Assembly: GCF_011045025.1 (NCBI RefSeq)
Contig: NZ_JAAKZX010000064.1
Coordinates: 1-44,976 of the forward strand
Reading direction: 5' to 3'
Length of the DNA stretch: 44,976 nucleotides
DNA from: Streptomyces ureilyticus
GTDB taxonomy: Bacteria; Actinomycetota; Actinomycetes; Streptomycetales; Streptomycetaceae
Shown in pieces: positions 8,097 through 17,772 of this stretch (position 1 is its first letter; every line of letters starts with the position of its first letter). Made by a program: the position numbers and the translations under genes. The notes below the pieces were generated by a model. It worked only from the letters and a program-made list of their open reading frames with translations. It ran no database searches and was not told where the DNA came from.

Positions 8097-8654
8097 CTAC
8101 TCGGCGAACGTCGCCGCCAGCGCCTCCGCCAGCCCCGGCACCAGGTCGGAGCCGGTGAGGACCTCGGTCGCCGTGTCCTTCTCGCGCAGCCTCAGCGCCG
8201 ACTCGCGCTTCCCGCCGCGCAGCACCCCGACGGTCATCCGGACCTCCTGGCGCTCGGGATGCTCGGCGACCCACTTCGCCAGACGCTTCTCGTCGAGACC
8301 GTCCGGAACGGACGCCTCCGCGGACGGTGGCAGCATCAGCCGCTCCACGGACAGCGCACAGCCGGCCACCGCGTCCGGCCATGCGATGGTGCCGAGAAAC
8401 TCGTCCAGCGGGCTGCCCGCGGGGAGTTCCTCCTGTTCGATGGGGGTAAGAGCGCCGTCGGGTGCGTCATCGGGGAGACCGAGACGCGCCGCGAGACCCG
8501 GTTCCTCGGAGCGCAGCTGAGCGGTGTCGACCAGCGCGAAGAGCCGTGCTGGCTGGTCCCAGCCGAGCCCGGAGACGTACTCGTCGATTTCGAGGACGGC
8601 ACGGGTCAGCGGGCCGGCCGCCATGGGGGTGCCTGTGGAGGCGGTGTTGGACAT
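8097..8654 (-). CDS. PPA1309-family protein
   Basis: 185-residue conserved actinobacterial protein of unknown function, recognised by its overall sequence (LTRAVLEIDEYVSGLGWDQP near the start and a C-terminal LVPGLAEALAATF). It is acidic, with no signal peptide or membrane segment. I place the start at the ATG 8654 (MSNTAST), preceded by GAGGCAGGA; the open frame extends upstream in sequence that does not look coding. It is divergent from the large UPF0182 gene, with 123 bases between starts, and converges with the PDZ protease, an arrangement common in Streptomyces. Confidence 0.85.
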   Translation of the reverse strand: MSNTASTGTPMAAGPLTRAVLEIDEYVSGLGWDQPARLFALVDTAQLRSEEPGLAARLGLPDDAPDGALTPIEQEELPAGSPLDEFLGTIAWPDAVAGCALSVERLMLPPSAEASVPDGLDEKRLAKWVAEHPERQEVRMTVGVLRGGKRESALRLREKDTATEVLTGSDLVPGLAEALAATFAE

Positions 8655-8777
8655 GGTCACAATCCTGCCTCGTTCGCACCCCGAACCGGGAACCGAGTAA
8701 AGCATCAGTAAGTTGCATAGATGTGGCCCTGTGTTCGCAGGGCCCGAAGACCAAGACCGAACTTCGAGGTGCACACC

Positions 8778-11720
8778 TTGGCTTTCCAGATGCCGGACCG
8801 CGGCGGAGGCCCGACGGGGCCACGGATCAGAGTGGGCCGACCGTCCCGGCGCGTCCGGACGCTGCTCATGACACTGGGCGTACTGGCCGTGCTGGCCATG
8901 GCGTTCGTCATGTTCGCGGGGTTCTGGACGGACTGGCTCTGGTATCGGTCGGTCAAGTACTCCTCAGTCTTCACGACCACCCTGTGGACCAAGATCGGGC
9001 TGTTCTTCGTCTTCGGTCTGCTGATGGCTCTGGCCGTCGGCGTGAACATCTGGCTGGCCCACCGGCTCAGGCCACCGCTGAGCGCCATGTCGATGGAGCA
9101 GCAGAGCCTGGACCGCTACCGCATGGGCGTGGCCCCGTACAAGAAGTGGATCCTGCTCGGGATCACCGCCCTCGTCGGGCTGATCGCGGGCGCCTCCGCG
9201 TCAGGCCAGTGGCGTACGTGGCTGATGTGGGTGAACGGAGTGCCCTTCAATCAGAAGGACCCCCAGTTCCACCTCGACGTCTCCTTCTACGCCTTCGACC
9301 TGCCCTGGTACCGCTTCCTGCTGGGCTTCGGCTTCGCCGCCACGATCCTCGGTGTGATCGCCGCGGCGCTGACCCACTACCTGTACGGCGGCCTCAGGGT
9401 CACCAGCCCCGGCGCGCGTGCCACTGCCGCGGCCACCGGTCATCTCTCCGTGCTGCTCGGCCTGTTCGTCGCCCTGAAGGCGGTCGCGTACTGGCTCGAC
9501 CGGTACGGACTCGCCGTGAAGTCGAGCGACTTCAAGGCCACGGACAACTGGACGGGCCTCAGGTACGTCGACGCCAACGCGTACCTGCCGGCCAAGACCA
9601 TCCTGTTCTGCATCGCCGTGATCTGCGCGCTCCTGTTCTTCGCCACGCTGTGGCGGCGCACCTGGCAGCTGCCGCTGATCGGCTTCGGTCTTCTGGTTCT
9701 CTCTGCGGTGCTGATCGGCGGGCTGTACCCGGCGATCGTGCAGCAGTTCCAGGTCAAGCCGAACGAGCAGGCCAAGGAGACCTCGTACATCGAGAAGAAC
9801 ATCGAGGCCACACGCAAGGCGTACGGCATCGACGGCGTGAAGATCGATGACATCTCGGGCACAGGCACCGGCAGTGACGCCAAGCAGCAGCGTACTCAGG
9901 CCGATTCGGTCGCGAGCTACCGGCTGAACGACCCGAACGTGGTCTCGCCGACGTTCCAGCAACTGGAGCAGGAGCGGAAGTACTACCAGTTCCCGAAGAC
10001 GCTGGACGTGGACCGGTACAACGGCCAGGACACGATCATCGGTCTCCGTGAGCTGAACCTCAGCCGCGTGGACAAGAAGAACTGGATCAACCAGCACTTC
10101 ATCTACACGCACGGATACGGCGCGATCGCCGCCAAGGGCACACAGATCAAGCCGGGTTCCGAAGGCTCGCCGGACTTCACCGAGCAGGGCATGCCCACCA
10201 CCGGCACCTTCAACAAGGGCTACGAGCAGCGCATTTACTTCGGTGAGAAGACCACCCAGTACTCGATCGTGGGCGGGCCCCAGAAGGAGCTCGACTACGA
10301 GGAGGCGGGCGGCCAGAAGACGTACCAGTACAAGGGCAACGGCGGCATCGACCTGTCGAACCCGCTGAACCGCGCAGCGTACGCTGCGCGGTTCAGCGAG
10401 CCTCAGATGCTGTACTCCGGTGCCATCGGTGAGGGTTCGAAGATCCTCTACGACCGCACGCCCAAGGAGCGCGTCGAGGCGGTCGCGCCCTGGCTGACCA
10501 TCGACGGCGACGCCTACCCGACCGTCATCGGCAAGCGGGTCGTATGGGTGGTCGACGCGTACACCACCACGAACGGCTATCCGTACGCCTCGCGCACGAC
10601 CCTCGGCGACACCACCACGGACGCACTGACCAACGAGGACAGCCAGCGCGCGGTGGTCGCCCAGCAGAACCAGGTCAACTACATCCGCAACTCCGTGAAG
10701 GCGATCGTCGACGCGTACGACGGATCGGTCAACCTCTACACGTGGGACGAGAAGGACCCGGTCCTGAAGACGTGGAAGAAGGCGTTCCCGGACACGGTGA
10801 AGGCGAAGGCCGACATCCCGGCCGAGCTGAAGGAGCATCTGCGCTACCCGCAGGACTTGTTCAAGGTGCAGCGTGAGCAACTGGGCATCTACCACGTCAC
10901 CAACGCCGACCAGTTCTACAACGCGAGTGACGTGTGGCAGGTGCCGAACGACCCGACGAACCGACAGGACAGCGTCGCCGTACCGCCGTACTACCTGTCG
11001 CTGAAGATGCCCGGCGACGACCAGCAACGGTTCTCGCTGACCACCACCTTCACCCCGAGCGGACGGCCGAACCTGGCCGCGTACATGGCGGTGGACGCCG
11101 ATGCGAGCAGCGGCGGGTACGGCACAATGCGGCTGCTCAGAGTCACCGGCGAGTCCGAGGTGGACGGACCGGTCCAATGGCAGAGCAAGTTGAGTTCGAT
11201 CCCGGCGGTCCAGGAGTTCACACGGAACGCGGAGACGTCGAAGTCGAACATGATCTTCGGCAATCTGCTCGCGGTGCCCATGGACGCAGGATTCCTCTAC
11301 GTCGAACCGATCTATGTGCAGGGCAGCAGCGCCGAGTATCCGCTGTTGAAGAAGGTCGCGGTGTCGTACGGAGGCACCACCGCCTTCGAGGACACCCTCG
11401 CCGAAGCGCTGGACAAGGTCTTCGGGGTGCAGGACACGACGCCGCAGCCGCCACCGGACGAGGGCGAGGACACCACCGAGCCGCCACCGGCGGAGGGTGA
11501 TCAGACCGTCCAAGAGGCGGTCGCCGACGCCCAGAAGGCATACGAGGCCAGCCAGGAAGCCCTGAAGAAGGGCGACTGGGAGGCGTACGGCCGGGCGCAG
11601 CAGGACCTCGAGGAAGCTCTGCAAAGGGCCGCGGAGGCTCGGACCCAGCCCGACAACACCGGTGGTGAGGGCGCGGACAACGGCGGCGGCAACACTGAAG
11701 GGAGTGGCGCAAGCGGCTGA
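8778..11720 (+). CDS. UPF0182 large membrane protein
   Basis: About 980 residues, the Streptomyces UPF0182 protein. The N-terminal third holds about seven transmembrane helices; the rest is a large extracytoplasmic domain, and the C-terminus is a Pro/Glu/Gly-rich tail with a helical segment rich in Ala, Gln and Glu. Function is unknown, although its size and topology suggest an envelope role. The TTG at 8778 (then GCT TTC CAG ATG) is chosen because GAGG lies eight bases before it; starts at GTG 8769 or ATG 8790 are possible. It is followed by tRNA-fMet with no gene between. The opposite strand has an 873-codon open frame that is a GC-bias shadow. Confidence 0.92.
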   Translation: MAFQMPDRGGGPTGPRIRVGRPSRRVRTLLMTLGVLAVLAMAFVMFAGFWTDWLWYRSVKYSSVFTTTLWTKIGLFFVFGLLMALAVGVNIWLAHRLRPPLSAMSMEQQSLDRYRMGVAPYKKWILLGITALVGLIAGASASGQWRTWLMWVNGVPFNQKDPQFHLDVSFYAFDLPWYRFLLGFGFAATILGVIAAALTHYLYGGLRVTSPGARATAAATGHLSVLLGLFVALKAVAYWLDRYGLAVKSSDFKATDNWTGLRYVDANAYLPAKTILFCIAVICALLFFATLWRRTWQLPLIGFGLLVLSAVLIGGLYPAIVQQFQVKPNEQAKETSYIEKNIEATRKAYGIDGVKIDDISGTGTGSDAKQQRTQADSVASYRLNDPNVVSPTFQQLEQERKYYQFPKTLDVDRYNGQDTIIGLRELNLSRVDKKNWINQHFIYTHGYGAIAAKGTQIKPGSEGSPDFTEQGMPTTGTFNKGYEQRIYFGEKTTQYSIVGGPQKELDYEEAGGQKTYQYKGNGGIDLSNPLNRAAYAARFSEPQMLYSGAIGEGSKILYDRTPKERVEAVAPWLTIDGDAYPTVIGKRVVWVVDAYTTTNGYPYASRTTLGDTTTDALTNEDSQRAVVAQQNQVNYIRNSVKAIVDAYDGSVNLYTWDEKDPVLKTWKKAFPDTVKAKADIPAELKEHLRYPQDLFKVQREQLGIYHVTNADQFYNASDVWQVPNDPTNRQDSVAVPPYYLSLKMPGDDQQRFSLTTTFTPSGRPNLAAYMAVDADASSGGYGTMRLLRVTGESEVDGPVQWQSKLSSIPAVQEFTRNAETSKSNMIFGNLLAVPMDAGFLYVEPIYVQGSSAEYPLLKKVAVSYGGTTAFEDTLAEALDKVFGVQDTTPQPPPDEGEDTTEPPPAEGDQTVQEAVADAQKAYEASQEALKKGDWEAYGRAQQDLEEALQRAAEARTQPDNTGGEGADNGGGNTEGSGASG

Positions 11721-11785
11721 CCGACAGCCGCCGTTGACTGAGCGAAAGACCCACCCCGCGCCGTGATACGGTTGCAGAACAACGG

Positions 11786-11859
11786 CGCGGGGTGGAGCAG
11801 CTCGGTAGCTCGCTGGGCTCATAACCCAGAGGTCGCAGGTTCAAATCCTGTCCCCGCTA
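11786..11859 (+). tRNA. initiator tRNA-Met (CAT), copy 1
   Basis: Cloverleaf of 74 nt without encoded CCA. The anticodon loop CTCATAA lies between GGG and CCC pairs of the anticodon stem, the initiator hallmark. Position 1 (C) faces position 72 (T), so the first acceptor pair is not formed, again typical of initiators. D arm GAGCAGCTCGGTAGCTC and T arm TTCAAAT loop are normal. Confidence 0.95.
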
Positions 11860-11868
11860 CTGAAGACG

Positions 11869-11901
11869 AAGGGCCCGAATCCTCAAGGGATTCGGGCCCT
11901 T
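11869..11901 (+). terminator. terminator hairpin after tRNA-fMet 1
   Basis: Perfect 14-bp inverted repeat, AAGGGCCCGAATCC against GGATTCGGGCCCTT with a five-base loop, beginning ten bases after the tRNA. Confidence 0.8.
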
Positions 11902-12050
11902 CGCCATGTGTGGGTCGTGTGTGTGTTCGCCTATTCGACCAAGACTGCCCCAACAAAGGGCGCTCCATGCGGGGAGACTTGAGAAATCTGTGTTTGACTT
12001 GTCTCTCTGTGGGCATGTCGACAAAACGCTGAAGTGACCTCACTGGCTGC

Positions 12051-12067
12051 GGTATACCAGGTGTACC
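12051..12067. promoter_or_regulatory. tandem near-palindromes, candidate operator
   Basis: GGTATACC at 12051-12058 and GGTGTACC at 12060-12067 are two adjacent 8-bp palindromic or near-palindromic sites, 21 bases before the Sel1-repeat gene start. TATACC could also serve as a -10 box, but no good -35 lies at the right spacing. The protein that would bind is unknown. Confidence 0.35.
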
Positions 12068-12088
12068 CAGGTTGCAGGTGGTGCGACG

Positions 12089-13957
12089 ATGGACGTTATG
12101 GGGGACAAGGCAACTCTGTTGGAGACAGGGCGTATTGTGCAGCCCTCCGACCGGGACGAGACCGGGGAGGCTGCGGAGGAGGCACGTCATCGGCTCGCCG
12201 CCGAAGCCGGCGACGTCGAAGCGATGAGCGTCCTCGGAAGCCTGCTGCTGCGCCGCGGCGATCTCGACGGAGCCGAGCCTCAGCTGCGTGCTGCCACCGC
12301 CGCCGGTGACCGCGCCGCCGCCAACAACCTGGGTGTCCTCCTGCACCAGCGCGGATACGCCGACGAGGCCGCCGGCTGGTGGCGGATCGCCGCCGTCGCC
12401 GGATCGGCTGCCGCCGCGCACGCACTCGGCCGCCACCACCGTGAGCGCGGGGACGAGCCCGCCGCCGAGTACTGGCTGCGCCAGTCCGCCGAGCAGGGTC
12501 ACACTCTCGGTGCGTACGCGCTCGCCGACCTCCTCGAGCACCGCGGTGACGGCGCCGCGGAGAAGTGGATGCGGGCCGCCGCCGAGCGGGGTCACCGCGA
12601 GGCGGCGTACCGGCTCGCCCGCGCCCTGGACCGGCGGGCTGCCGCCGGCGAACCCGCAGAGCCCGCACACTCCACGGGACAGAGCGGCACCGACAAGGCC
12701 AATAAGACCGACAAGGCTGACAAGGCCGACAAGAGTGCCGGGCTGTCCGTGATGGCCGAGGCCGAGCAGTGGTACCGGCAGGCCGCCGCGCGCGGACACC
12801 GCAGGGCCGCGCTGCACCTCGGCGTCATCCTGGAGAAGCGCGGGAAGCTGAAGGAGGCCGGACGCTGGTATCTGACGTCCGCCAAGGACGGCGAGGCACG
12901 CGCCGCCTGCGCGCTCGGGTTCCTGCTGCGAGACGCGGGCGACACCGACAGCGCCGCCGTGTGGTGGCTGCGCGCCGCCCAGGACGGCGACGGGAACGCC
13001 GCCAACGCCCTGGGTGCGCTGCACGCCGAGCGCGGCGAGACGCAGACCGCCGAGCGCTGGTACCGCGCCGCGATGGACGCCGGTGATGTGAACGGCGCGT
13101 ACAACCTCGCGCTGCTCTGCGCCGAGCAGGGACGGACCGGGCAGGCCGAGCAGTGGTACCGGCGCGCGGCGTACGCGGGACACCGCGAGGCGGCCAACGC
13201 GCTGGCGATCCTGCTGCTCCAGGTCGGCGACGCGGCCGGGGCCGAGCCCTGGTTCTCCAAGGCCGCGGAGGCCGGCAGCGTCGACGCCGCGTTCAACCTC
13301 GGGATCCTGCACGCGGGCCGGGGCGAGGACGCCGCGGCGCTCAGGTGGTACGAGCGGGCCGCTGCCGCCGGGCACACCGAGGCCGCGCTCCAGGTCGGGA
13401 TCGCGCGGCTGCGGGACGGCGACGAGCAGGAGGCCGAGCGGCATCTGCGCTGCGCTGCCGGCGGGGGCAGCGCGGAGGCGGCGTACCGGCTGGCCGCCGT
13501 GCTCGACGCCCGGCGCCCGCCCGTGTCCGCGCATGAGCTGGGGGAGCCGGCGACCGAGAAGAGCGAGTGCGAGGAGTGGTACGAGCGGGCTGCCTCCCAG
13601 GGGCACCGGCGGGCCCAGGTGCGCGTCGGCATGCTGGCGTCCGCACGTGGGGACGTCGTCGAGGCGGCCCGGTGGTATCGGGAGGCGGCCGAGGCCGGGT
13701 CTCGGAACGGGGCGTTCAATCTTGGGCTGTTGCTTGCCCGGGAGGGCAGCGAGCCGGAGGCCGCGCTGTGGTGGACCCGGGCCGCTGACGCGGGGCATGG
13801 GCGGGCGGCTTTGCGGCTTGCCCTCGTCTACGCGCGTCGGGGAGAGCTTGCGGAGGGGCAGCGGTGGGCGGACCGGGCGGTCGCCCTGGGGCCTGGCGAG
13901 GTGTCCGAGCGGGCTGCTCGGCTGCGGGATGCGCTGAAGGAGGAGCTCTCCGCATAG
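12089..13957 (+). CDS. Sel1/TPR-repeat protein
   Basis: 622 residues made mainly of about fifteen Sel1-like repeats of 33-36 residues, each with the pattern A-x-x-W-x-x-x-A-A-x-x-G-x-x-x-A-x-x-x-L-G. Such solenoids mediate protein-protein contact. Residues ~184-220 interrupt the array with a low-complexity linker containing DKADKADK, encoded by a 9-bp repeat. There is no signal peptide or membrane segment. The ATG at 12089 follows a GTGCGACG sequence without a strong ribosome-binding site; in-frame ATG codons follow immediately. The gene is flanked by two identical initiator tRNA genes, and possible regulatory palindromes lie just upstream. Function unknown beyond scaffolding. Confidence 0.9.
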   Translation: MDVMGDKATLLETGRIVQPSDRDETGEAAEEARHRLAAEAGDVEAMSVLGSLLLRRGDLDGAEPQLRAATAAGDRAAANNLGVLLHQRGYADEAAGWWRIAAVAGSAAAAHALGRHHRERGDEPAAEYWLRQSAEQGHTLGAYALADLLEHRGDGAAEKWMRAAAERGHREAAYRLARALDRRAAAGEPAEPAHSTGQSGTDKANKTDKADKADKSAGLSVMAEAEQWYRQAAARGHRRAALHLGVILEKRGKLKEAGRWYLTSAKDGEARAACALGFLLRDAGDTDSAAVWWLRAAQDGDGNAANALGALHAERGETQTAERWYRAAMDAGDVNGAYNLALLCAEQGRTGQAEQWYRRAAYAGHREAANALAILLLQVGDAAGAEPWFSKAAEAGSVDAAFNLGILHAGRGEDAAALRWYERAAAAGHTEAALQVGIARLRDGDEQEAERHLRCAAGGGSAEAAYRLAAVLDARRPPVSAHELGEPATEKSECEEWYERAASQGHRRAQVRVGMLASARGDVVEAARWYREAAEAGSRNGAFNLGLLLAREGSEPEAALWWTRAADAGHGRAALRLALVYARRGELAEGQRWADRAVALGPGEVSERAARLRDALKEELSA

Positions 13958-14058
13958 AGCTCCGCAGGAGGAACTGTTCGCCTTGGGTGCGCTGGACATT
14001 GGGTTTCGTGGGCGGGTGCGGCTCGGTGGGTGGTCTGTGCCCACCCGTTCCGCCCTGC

Positions 14059-14099
14059 GGAACGCCTGCCCACAGACGGGCGGAACGCCTGCCCACAGG
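14059..14099. repeat. two direct copies of an 18-bp repeat with an inverted partner
   Basis: CGGAACGCCTGCCCACAG occurs at 14059-14076 and 14082-14099. An inverted CGTTCCGCC at 14048-14056 pairs with GGCGGAACG at 14080-14088, so a hairpin can form. This is the only structure seen between the Sel1-repeat gene and the second tRNA promoter. Confidence 0.7.
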
Positions 14100-14138
14100 C
14101 CGGCGCGCTGGCCGCCAGTAAGCCGTTCACAAAGCGAT

Positions 14139-14168
14139 TTGCGCTGGTCGGCGGTGTTGACGTAGTGT
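14139..14168 (+). promoter_or_regulatory. candidate vegetative promoter of tRNA-fMet 2
   Basis: TTGCGC at 14139-14144, an 18-base spacer and TAGTGT at 14163-14168, 13 bases before the tRNA. This fits the Streptomyces HrdB pattern TTGACN-N18-TAGRNT with two mismatches in the -35 box. Confidence 0.5.
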
Positions 14169-14180
14169 TCAGTTCATCGC

Positions 14181-14254
14181 CGCGGGGTGGAGCAGCTCGG
14201 TAGCTCGCTGGGCTCATAACCCAGAGGTCGCAGGTTCAAATCCTGTCCCCGCTA
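14181..14254 (+). tRNA. initiator tRNA-Met (CAT), copy 2
   Basis: Identical to the first copy at 11786-11859 over the whole tRNA and six further bases. It has the same CAT anticodon, three G-C pairs in the anticodon stem and unpaired position 1. No CCA is encoded. Confidence 0.95.
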
Positions 14255-14261
14255 CTGAAGG

Positions 14262-14299
14262 CCGGAGGGCCGGAGTCCGAAAGGGTTCCGGCCCTCCGG
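14262..14299 (+). terminator. terminator hairpin after tRNA-fMet 2
   Basis: A 17-bp stem starting CCGGAGGGCCGGA, with two G-T pairs and a GAAA loop region, seven bases after the tRNA. Its sequence differs from the first copy's terminator, so the tRNA unit but not its flank was duplicated or conserved. It may also stop transcripts of the convergent ABC operon. Confidence 0.75.
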
Positions 14300-14337
14300 T
14301 GCGTTGGCGACTCGATGCGTCTGCGACCGGGCGCGTC

Positions 14338-15471
14338 TCACGGCCGGTGGCCCACCGCCTCCCCGTACAGCGCACGGTCGACCAGGCGGGACTCCGGGAG
14401 CGGGTCGCCCTCCGAGACGCCCGCCGCGCGGTACGCGGACTGGAGGCGGTTGGTCGTGCCCGCGCGGATCTCCCAGTCCATGCGGAGGGAGGGCGTCGAC
14501 TCCAGGACCGTACGGTCCGTCCTCATGAGCCTGGCCAGCTCGGCCACGAAGGCCGGGTCTTTCTTGTAGTCGTCGGCGAAGTACGTGTTGATCGTGCGGA
14601 TGTACGCCCGCAGCAGCGCGACCCCCGCGTCCACGTCGTCCGTCAGCAGATTCGGGCCGAACAGCATGCCGCCCAGGGGCTCGCCGGCCGGCTGGCCGCC
14701 GAGGAAGGCGTAACGGCCGTCACCGTCGACCTTGCGCCAGACCGGGTCGAGGAGCCAGGCGGAGTCGACGCCTCCGTTCTGCAGGGCGGTGAGGACGTCG
14801 GCCGAGCCGAGCGCCTGGAACTGGACCTTGTCGAGGCCGCCGCCGTGCTTCTTCAGGGCCTGGTTCATCGGATACGCGATGACCGAGCCCTTGCCGATCA
14901 TCGTGCCGAGCTTGCGGTCGGCCATCGGGACGCGTGACGCGCTCTCGCCGTCCTTCAGCCGCACCCACAGGCCGCTCTTCGACTCCGGGTCGGGCGAGAA
15001 GTTCCCGGCGACCCACTTGATGTCGAAGCCGCTGTTGACGCCGTTGATCACGGCGGCCTCGGGAGCGGCCCACTGGGCGTCGACGTCGCCTTTCGCGAGC
15101 AGCGGCAGCGCGTCCGGCGTCGGCAGCACCTTCAGCGTGACGTCCAGGCCCTCCTTCTTGAACTCGCCCTTCGCCACGGCCACTTGAAGCGGAGCCACGT
15201 ACTCCGCGCTGAGCGTGCCCGTCGCGATCGTCAGCTTCCGGCGCTCCTTCAAGGGCTTTGGCGCCGGTGTGCCCTTGGCGCAGCGCGCGGGGGCGCGGTC
15301 CGCCGCCAGGTCGGCCGGATCCGTCCAGCTCCCCTCCTCACAGCCGGGCACCGCCTTGATGGTGCGCGGCTCGGACGCCCCCGCACCATCCCCGGAGTCC
15401 TGAGCGGCACACCCCGCCGAAACCAGCAGCGCAACCGCAGCCAGCACGGCACCGCATGCGAAACGCCTCAT
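14338..15471 (-). CDS. ABC transporter substrate-binding lipoprotein (NMT1/SsuA-like)
   Basis: 377-residue periplasmic-binding-type protein. The N-terminus is a lipoprotein signal: Arg-rich start, hydrophobic core and a VSAGC lipobox with the Cys at about residue 20. The mature part has the NMT1/SsuA/TauA pattern: YVAPLQVAVAKGEFKKEGLD early, GDVDAQWAA, then GSADVLTALQNGGVD. These proteins bind nitrate, taurine, sulfonates or thiamine precursors; the ligand here is not deducible. The ATG at 15471 overlaps the permease stop (ATGA), so the three ABC genes form a translationally coupled operon in the order ATPase, permease, binding protein. The longer open frame reaching 15840 is a shadow. Confidence 0.88.
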   Translation of the reverse strand: MRRFACGAVLAAVALLVSAGCAAQDSGDGAGASEPRTIKAVPGCEEGSWTDPADLAADRAPARCAKGTPAPKPLKERRKLTIATGTLSAEYVAPLQVAVAKGEFKKEGLDVTLKVLPTPDALPLLAKGDVDAQWAAPEAAVINGVNSGFDIKWVAGNFSPDPESKSGLWVRLKDGESASRVPMADRKLGTMIGKGSVIAYPMNQALKKHGGGLDKVQFQALGSADVLTALQNGGVDSAWLLDPVWRKVDGDGRYAFLGGQPAGEPLGGMLFGPNLLTDDVDAGVALLRAYIRTINTYFADDYKKDPAFVAELARLMRTDRTVLESTPSLRMDWEIRAGTTNRLQSAYRAAGVSEGDPLPESRLVDRALYGEAVGHRP

Positions 15472-16336
15472 GACTGCCCCCGTCCCCGGTCGCGCGGCGC
15501 CCACGGAGTGAGCAACCGCCCCAGAATCCGCACCAGTTCGGAAAACACGACGCCGAGTACGGCGACGCAGACGATCCCGACGAACATCACGTCGTTCTGG
15601 AAGAGCGCCCGCGAGTCGAAGATCAGATGGCCCAGGCCGTTCGCCGCGGCGATCTGCTCCGAGGCGACGATGACCAGCACCGCCACCCCCGCCGCGATCC
15701 GGGCGCCCACCAGGACCGCGGGCAGCGAGGCAGGCAGCAGCACATGCCGGAACATCTGCCAGGACGAAGCCCCGAAGACCTGTCCCGCGTCGCGATACCC
15801 GGCCGGTATCGACATCACGGCCGACATCGTGGAGATCCACACGAAGAAGAAGACGGTGGCCGCCACCAGCGCCACCTGCGGGCCCTCGCCGAGCCCGAAC
15901 ATGTTCAGGAAGATCGGCAGCAGGGCCAGCTTCGGTACGACGTACAGCGCGTCCAGAAGCGGCTCAAGTGCCGCGCGTACGAGGGAGAGCGAGCCCATCA
16001 GCAGGCCCAGCGCATAGCCCGAGGCTGTGCCGATCGCGTACCCGGCGAGTACGCGCTTGAGGGTGGCCCACACATCCGGCCACAGGTCACCGGCCGCCGC
16101 GCGGTCCCAGCCGTCGGCCAGGATCGTGGTGGGTGCCGGGTAGACGCGGTCGTCGATCCAGGCCTGGGCGGCGGCCAGTTGCCACAGCAGGACCAGCAGC
16201 AGGGGCACGGCGAGGGCGAGGGAGAGTTCCAGGGTGCGGCGCCTGCGATGGGTGCGTACGGGGTGCAGCTCCTGCGGGCCCGGGCGGCGGACCAGTACGG
16301 CTGCCGCATCGGTGCGTTCCTTGCGTACGGCCGTGT

Positions 16337-16340
<4 letters not shown>
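15468..16340 (-). CDS. ABC transporter permease (SsuC/TauC-like)
   Basis: 290-residue integral membrane permease of the BPD_transp_1 family with about six transmembrane helices; the first is at residues ~40-60 after an Arg-rich cytoplasmic start. The coupling loop is seen as DAGQVFGASSWQMFRHVLLPASLPA (given here as landmark: GQVFGASSWQMF then LLPASLP), which contacts the ATPase. The ATG at 16340 overlaps the ATPase stop as ATGA. Together with its neighbours it should import a small anion or sulfonate-like compound. Confidence 0.88.
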
Positions 16341-17104
<764 letters not shown>

Positions 17105-17193
17105 GGTGTCTCCTCGCGGAGTGCGGTACGGACTGGTGGGCGCCGTCGACGATATGACGACCCGTCAGATTCGGGAAGTCCGCGCGCAGCAGA

Positions 17194-17224
17194 AAGCCCC
17201 GGCTCCCATGGGGTGCCGGGGCTT
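17194..17224 (-). terminator. terminator hairpin of the Fur-family gene
   Basis: Arms AAGCCCCGGC (17194-17203) and GCCGGGGCTT (17215-17224), a ten-bp stem whose loop contains a further CCC/GGG pairing. It is 39 bases after the Fur-family stop codon. Confidence 0.75.
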
Positions 17225-17262
17225 CGAGGAGTCGTCCGTGAGGATCGAGTCGTCCGTATGGA

Positions 17263-17679
17263 TCAGGCCGCCGCGCAGTTCGGGCACACGCCCCGGTACG
17301 TCACCTCGACCGCCGAGACCGAGAAGCCGAAGCGCTCGGAGTCGGGGAGGTCGGCGAGGGGGTTGCCGCTCGGGTGGACGTCCCGGATCGCGCCGCACTG
17401 GGCGCAGACCAGGTGGTGGTGCGGACGGTGCGCGTTCGGGTCGTACCGCTTGGCGCGCTTGTCCGTGGCGACTTCCATCACCTCGCCGAGCGAGACCAGT
17501 TCACCCAGCGTGTTGTAGACAGTCGCGCGGGAGATCTCGGGCAGCTTGGCGACTGCGCGCATATGGACCTCGTCGGCCGTCAGGTGGACATGGTCGCCGT
17601 CGAGGACCTCGGCCACGACGCGCCGCTGTGCGGTCATGCGCCAGCCACGTCCGCGCAGTCGTTCCAACAGGTCACTCAT
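17263..17679 (-). CDS. Fur-family metalloregulator (PerR/CatR-like)
   Basis: 138-residue Fur-family repressor. The winged helix occupies residues ~10-80 (recognition helix near PEISRATVYNTLGEL), and the dimerisation domain follows. The structural zinc site is complete, with C92-x2-C95 and C132-x2-C135, and a His cluster at 84-89 supplies regulatory-metal ligands. The ATG at 17679 is preferred; the open frame upstream is not conserved in character. An inverted repeat 57-85 bases upstream is a candidate operator. Which metal or peroxide it senses cannot be fixed; the sequence is closest to the PerR/CatR branch, although no catalase gene is adjacent. Confidence 0.9.
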   Translation of the reverse strand: MSDLLERLRGRGWRMTAQRRVVAEVLDGDHVHLTADEVHMRAVAKLPEISRATVYNTLGELVSLGEVMEVATDKRAKRYDPNAHRPHHHLVCAQCGAIRDVHPSGNPLADLPDSERFGFSVSAVEVTYRGVCPNCAAA

Positions 17680-17735
17680 AAAGCGCAGTCTAACAGCCGG
17701 TGAAGCTAATCCCGAACGGGTGTGATTTTGGAGCA

Positions 17736-17764
17736 CCACTCGACTTGGACATTATCCAGAGTGG
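17736..17764. promoter_or_regulatory. nested inverted repeat, candidate Fur-family operator
   Basis: Outer arms CCACTC (17736-17741) and GAGTGG (17759-17764) enclose TGGACATTATCCA, itself an inverted repeat (TGGA/TCCA). It lies upstream of the minus-strand Fur-family gene and is AT-rich at its centre, as such operators are. Autoregulation is inferred. Confidence 0.45.
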
Positions 17765-17772
17765 CGGAGCGG

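Noticed and set aside
11734..11772. TTGACT and TACGGT as promoter of the first tRNA-fMet
   Set aside because: The spacing of 27 bases between boxes is too long for a vegetative promoter.
9201..11822. 873-codon open frame antisense to the UPF0182 gene
   Set aside because: Mirror of high GC third positions; Arg/Val/Leu-rich with no domain.
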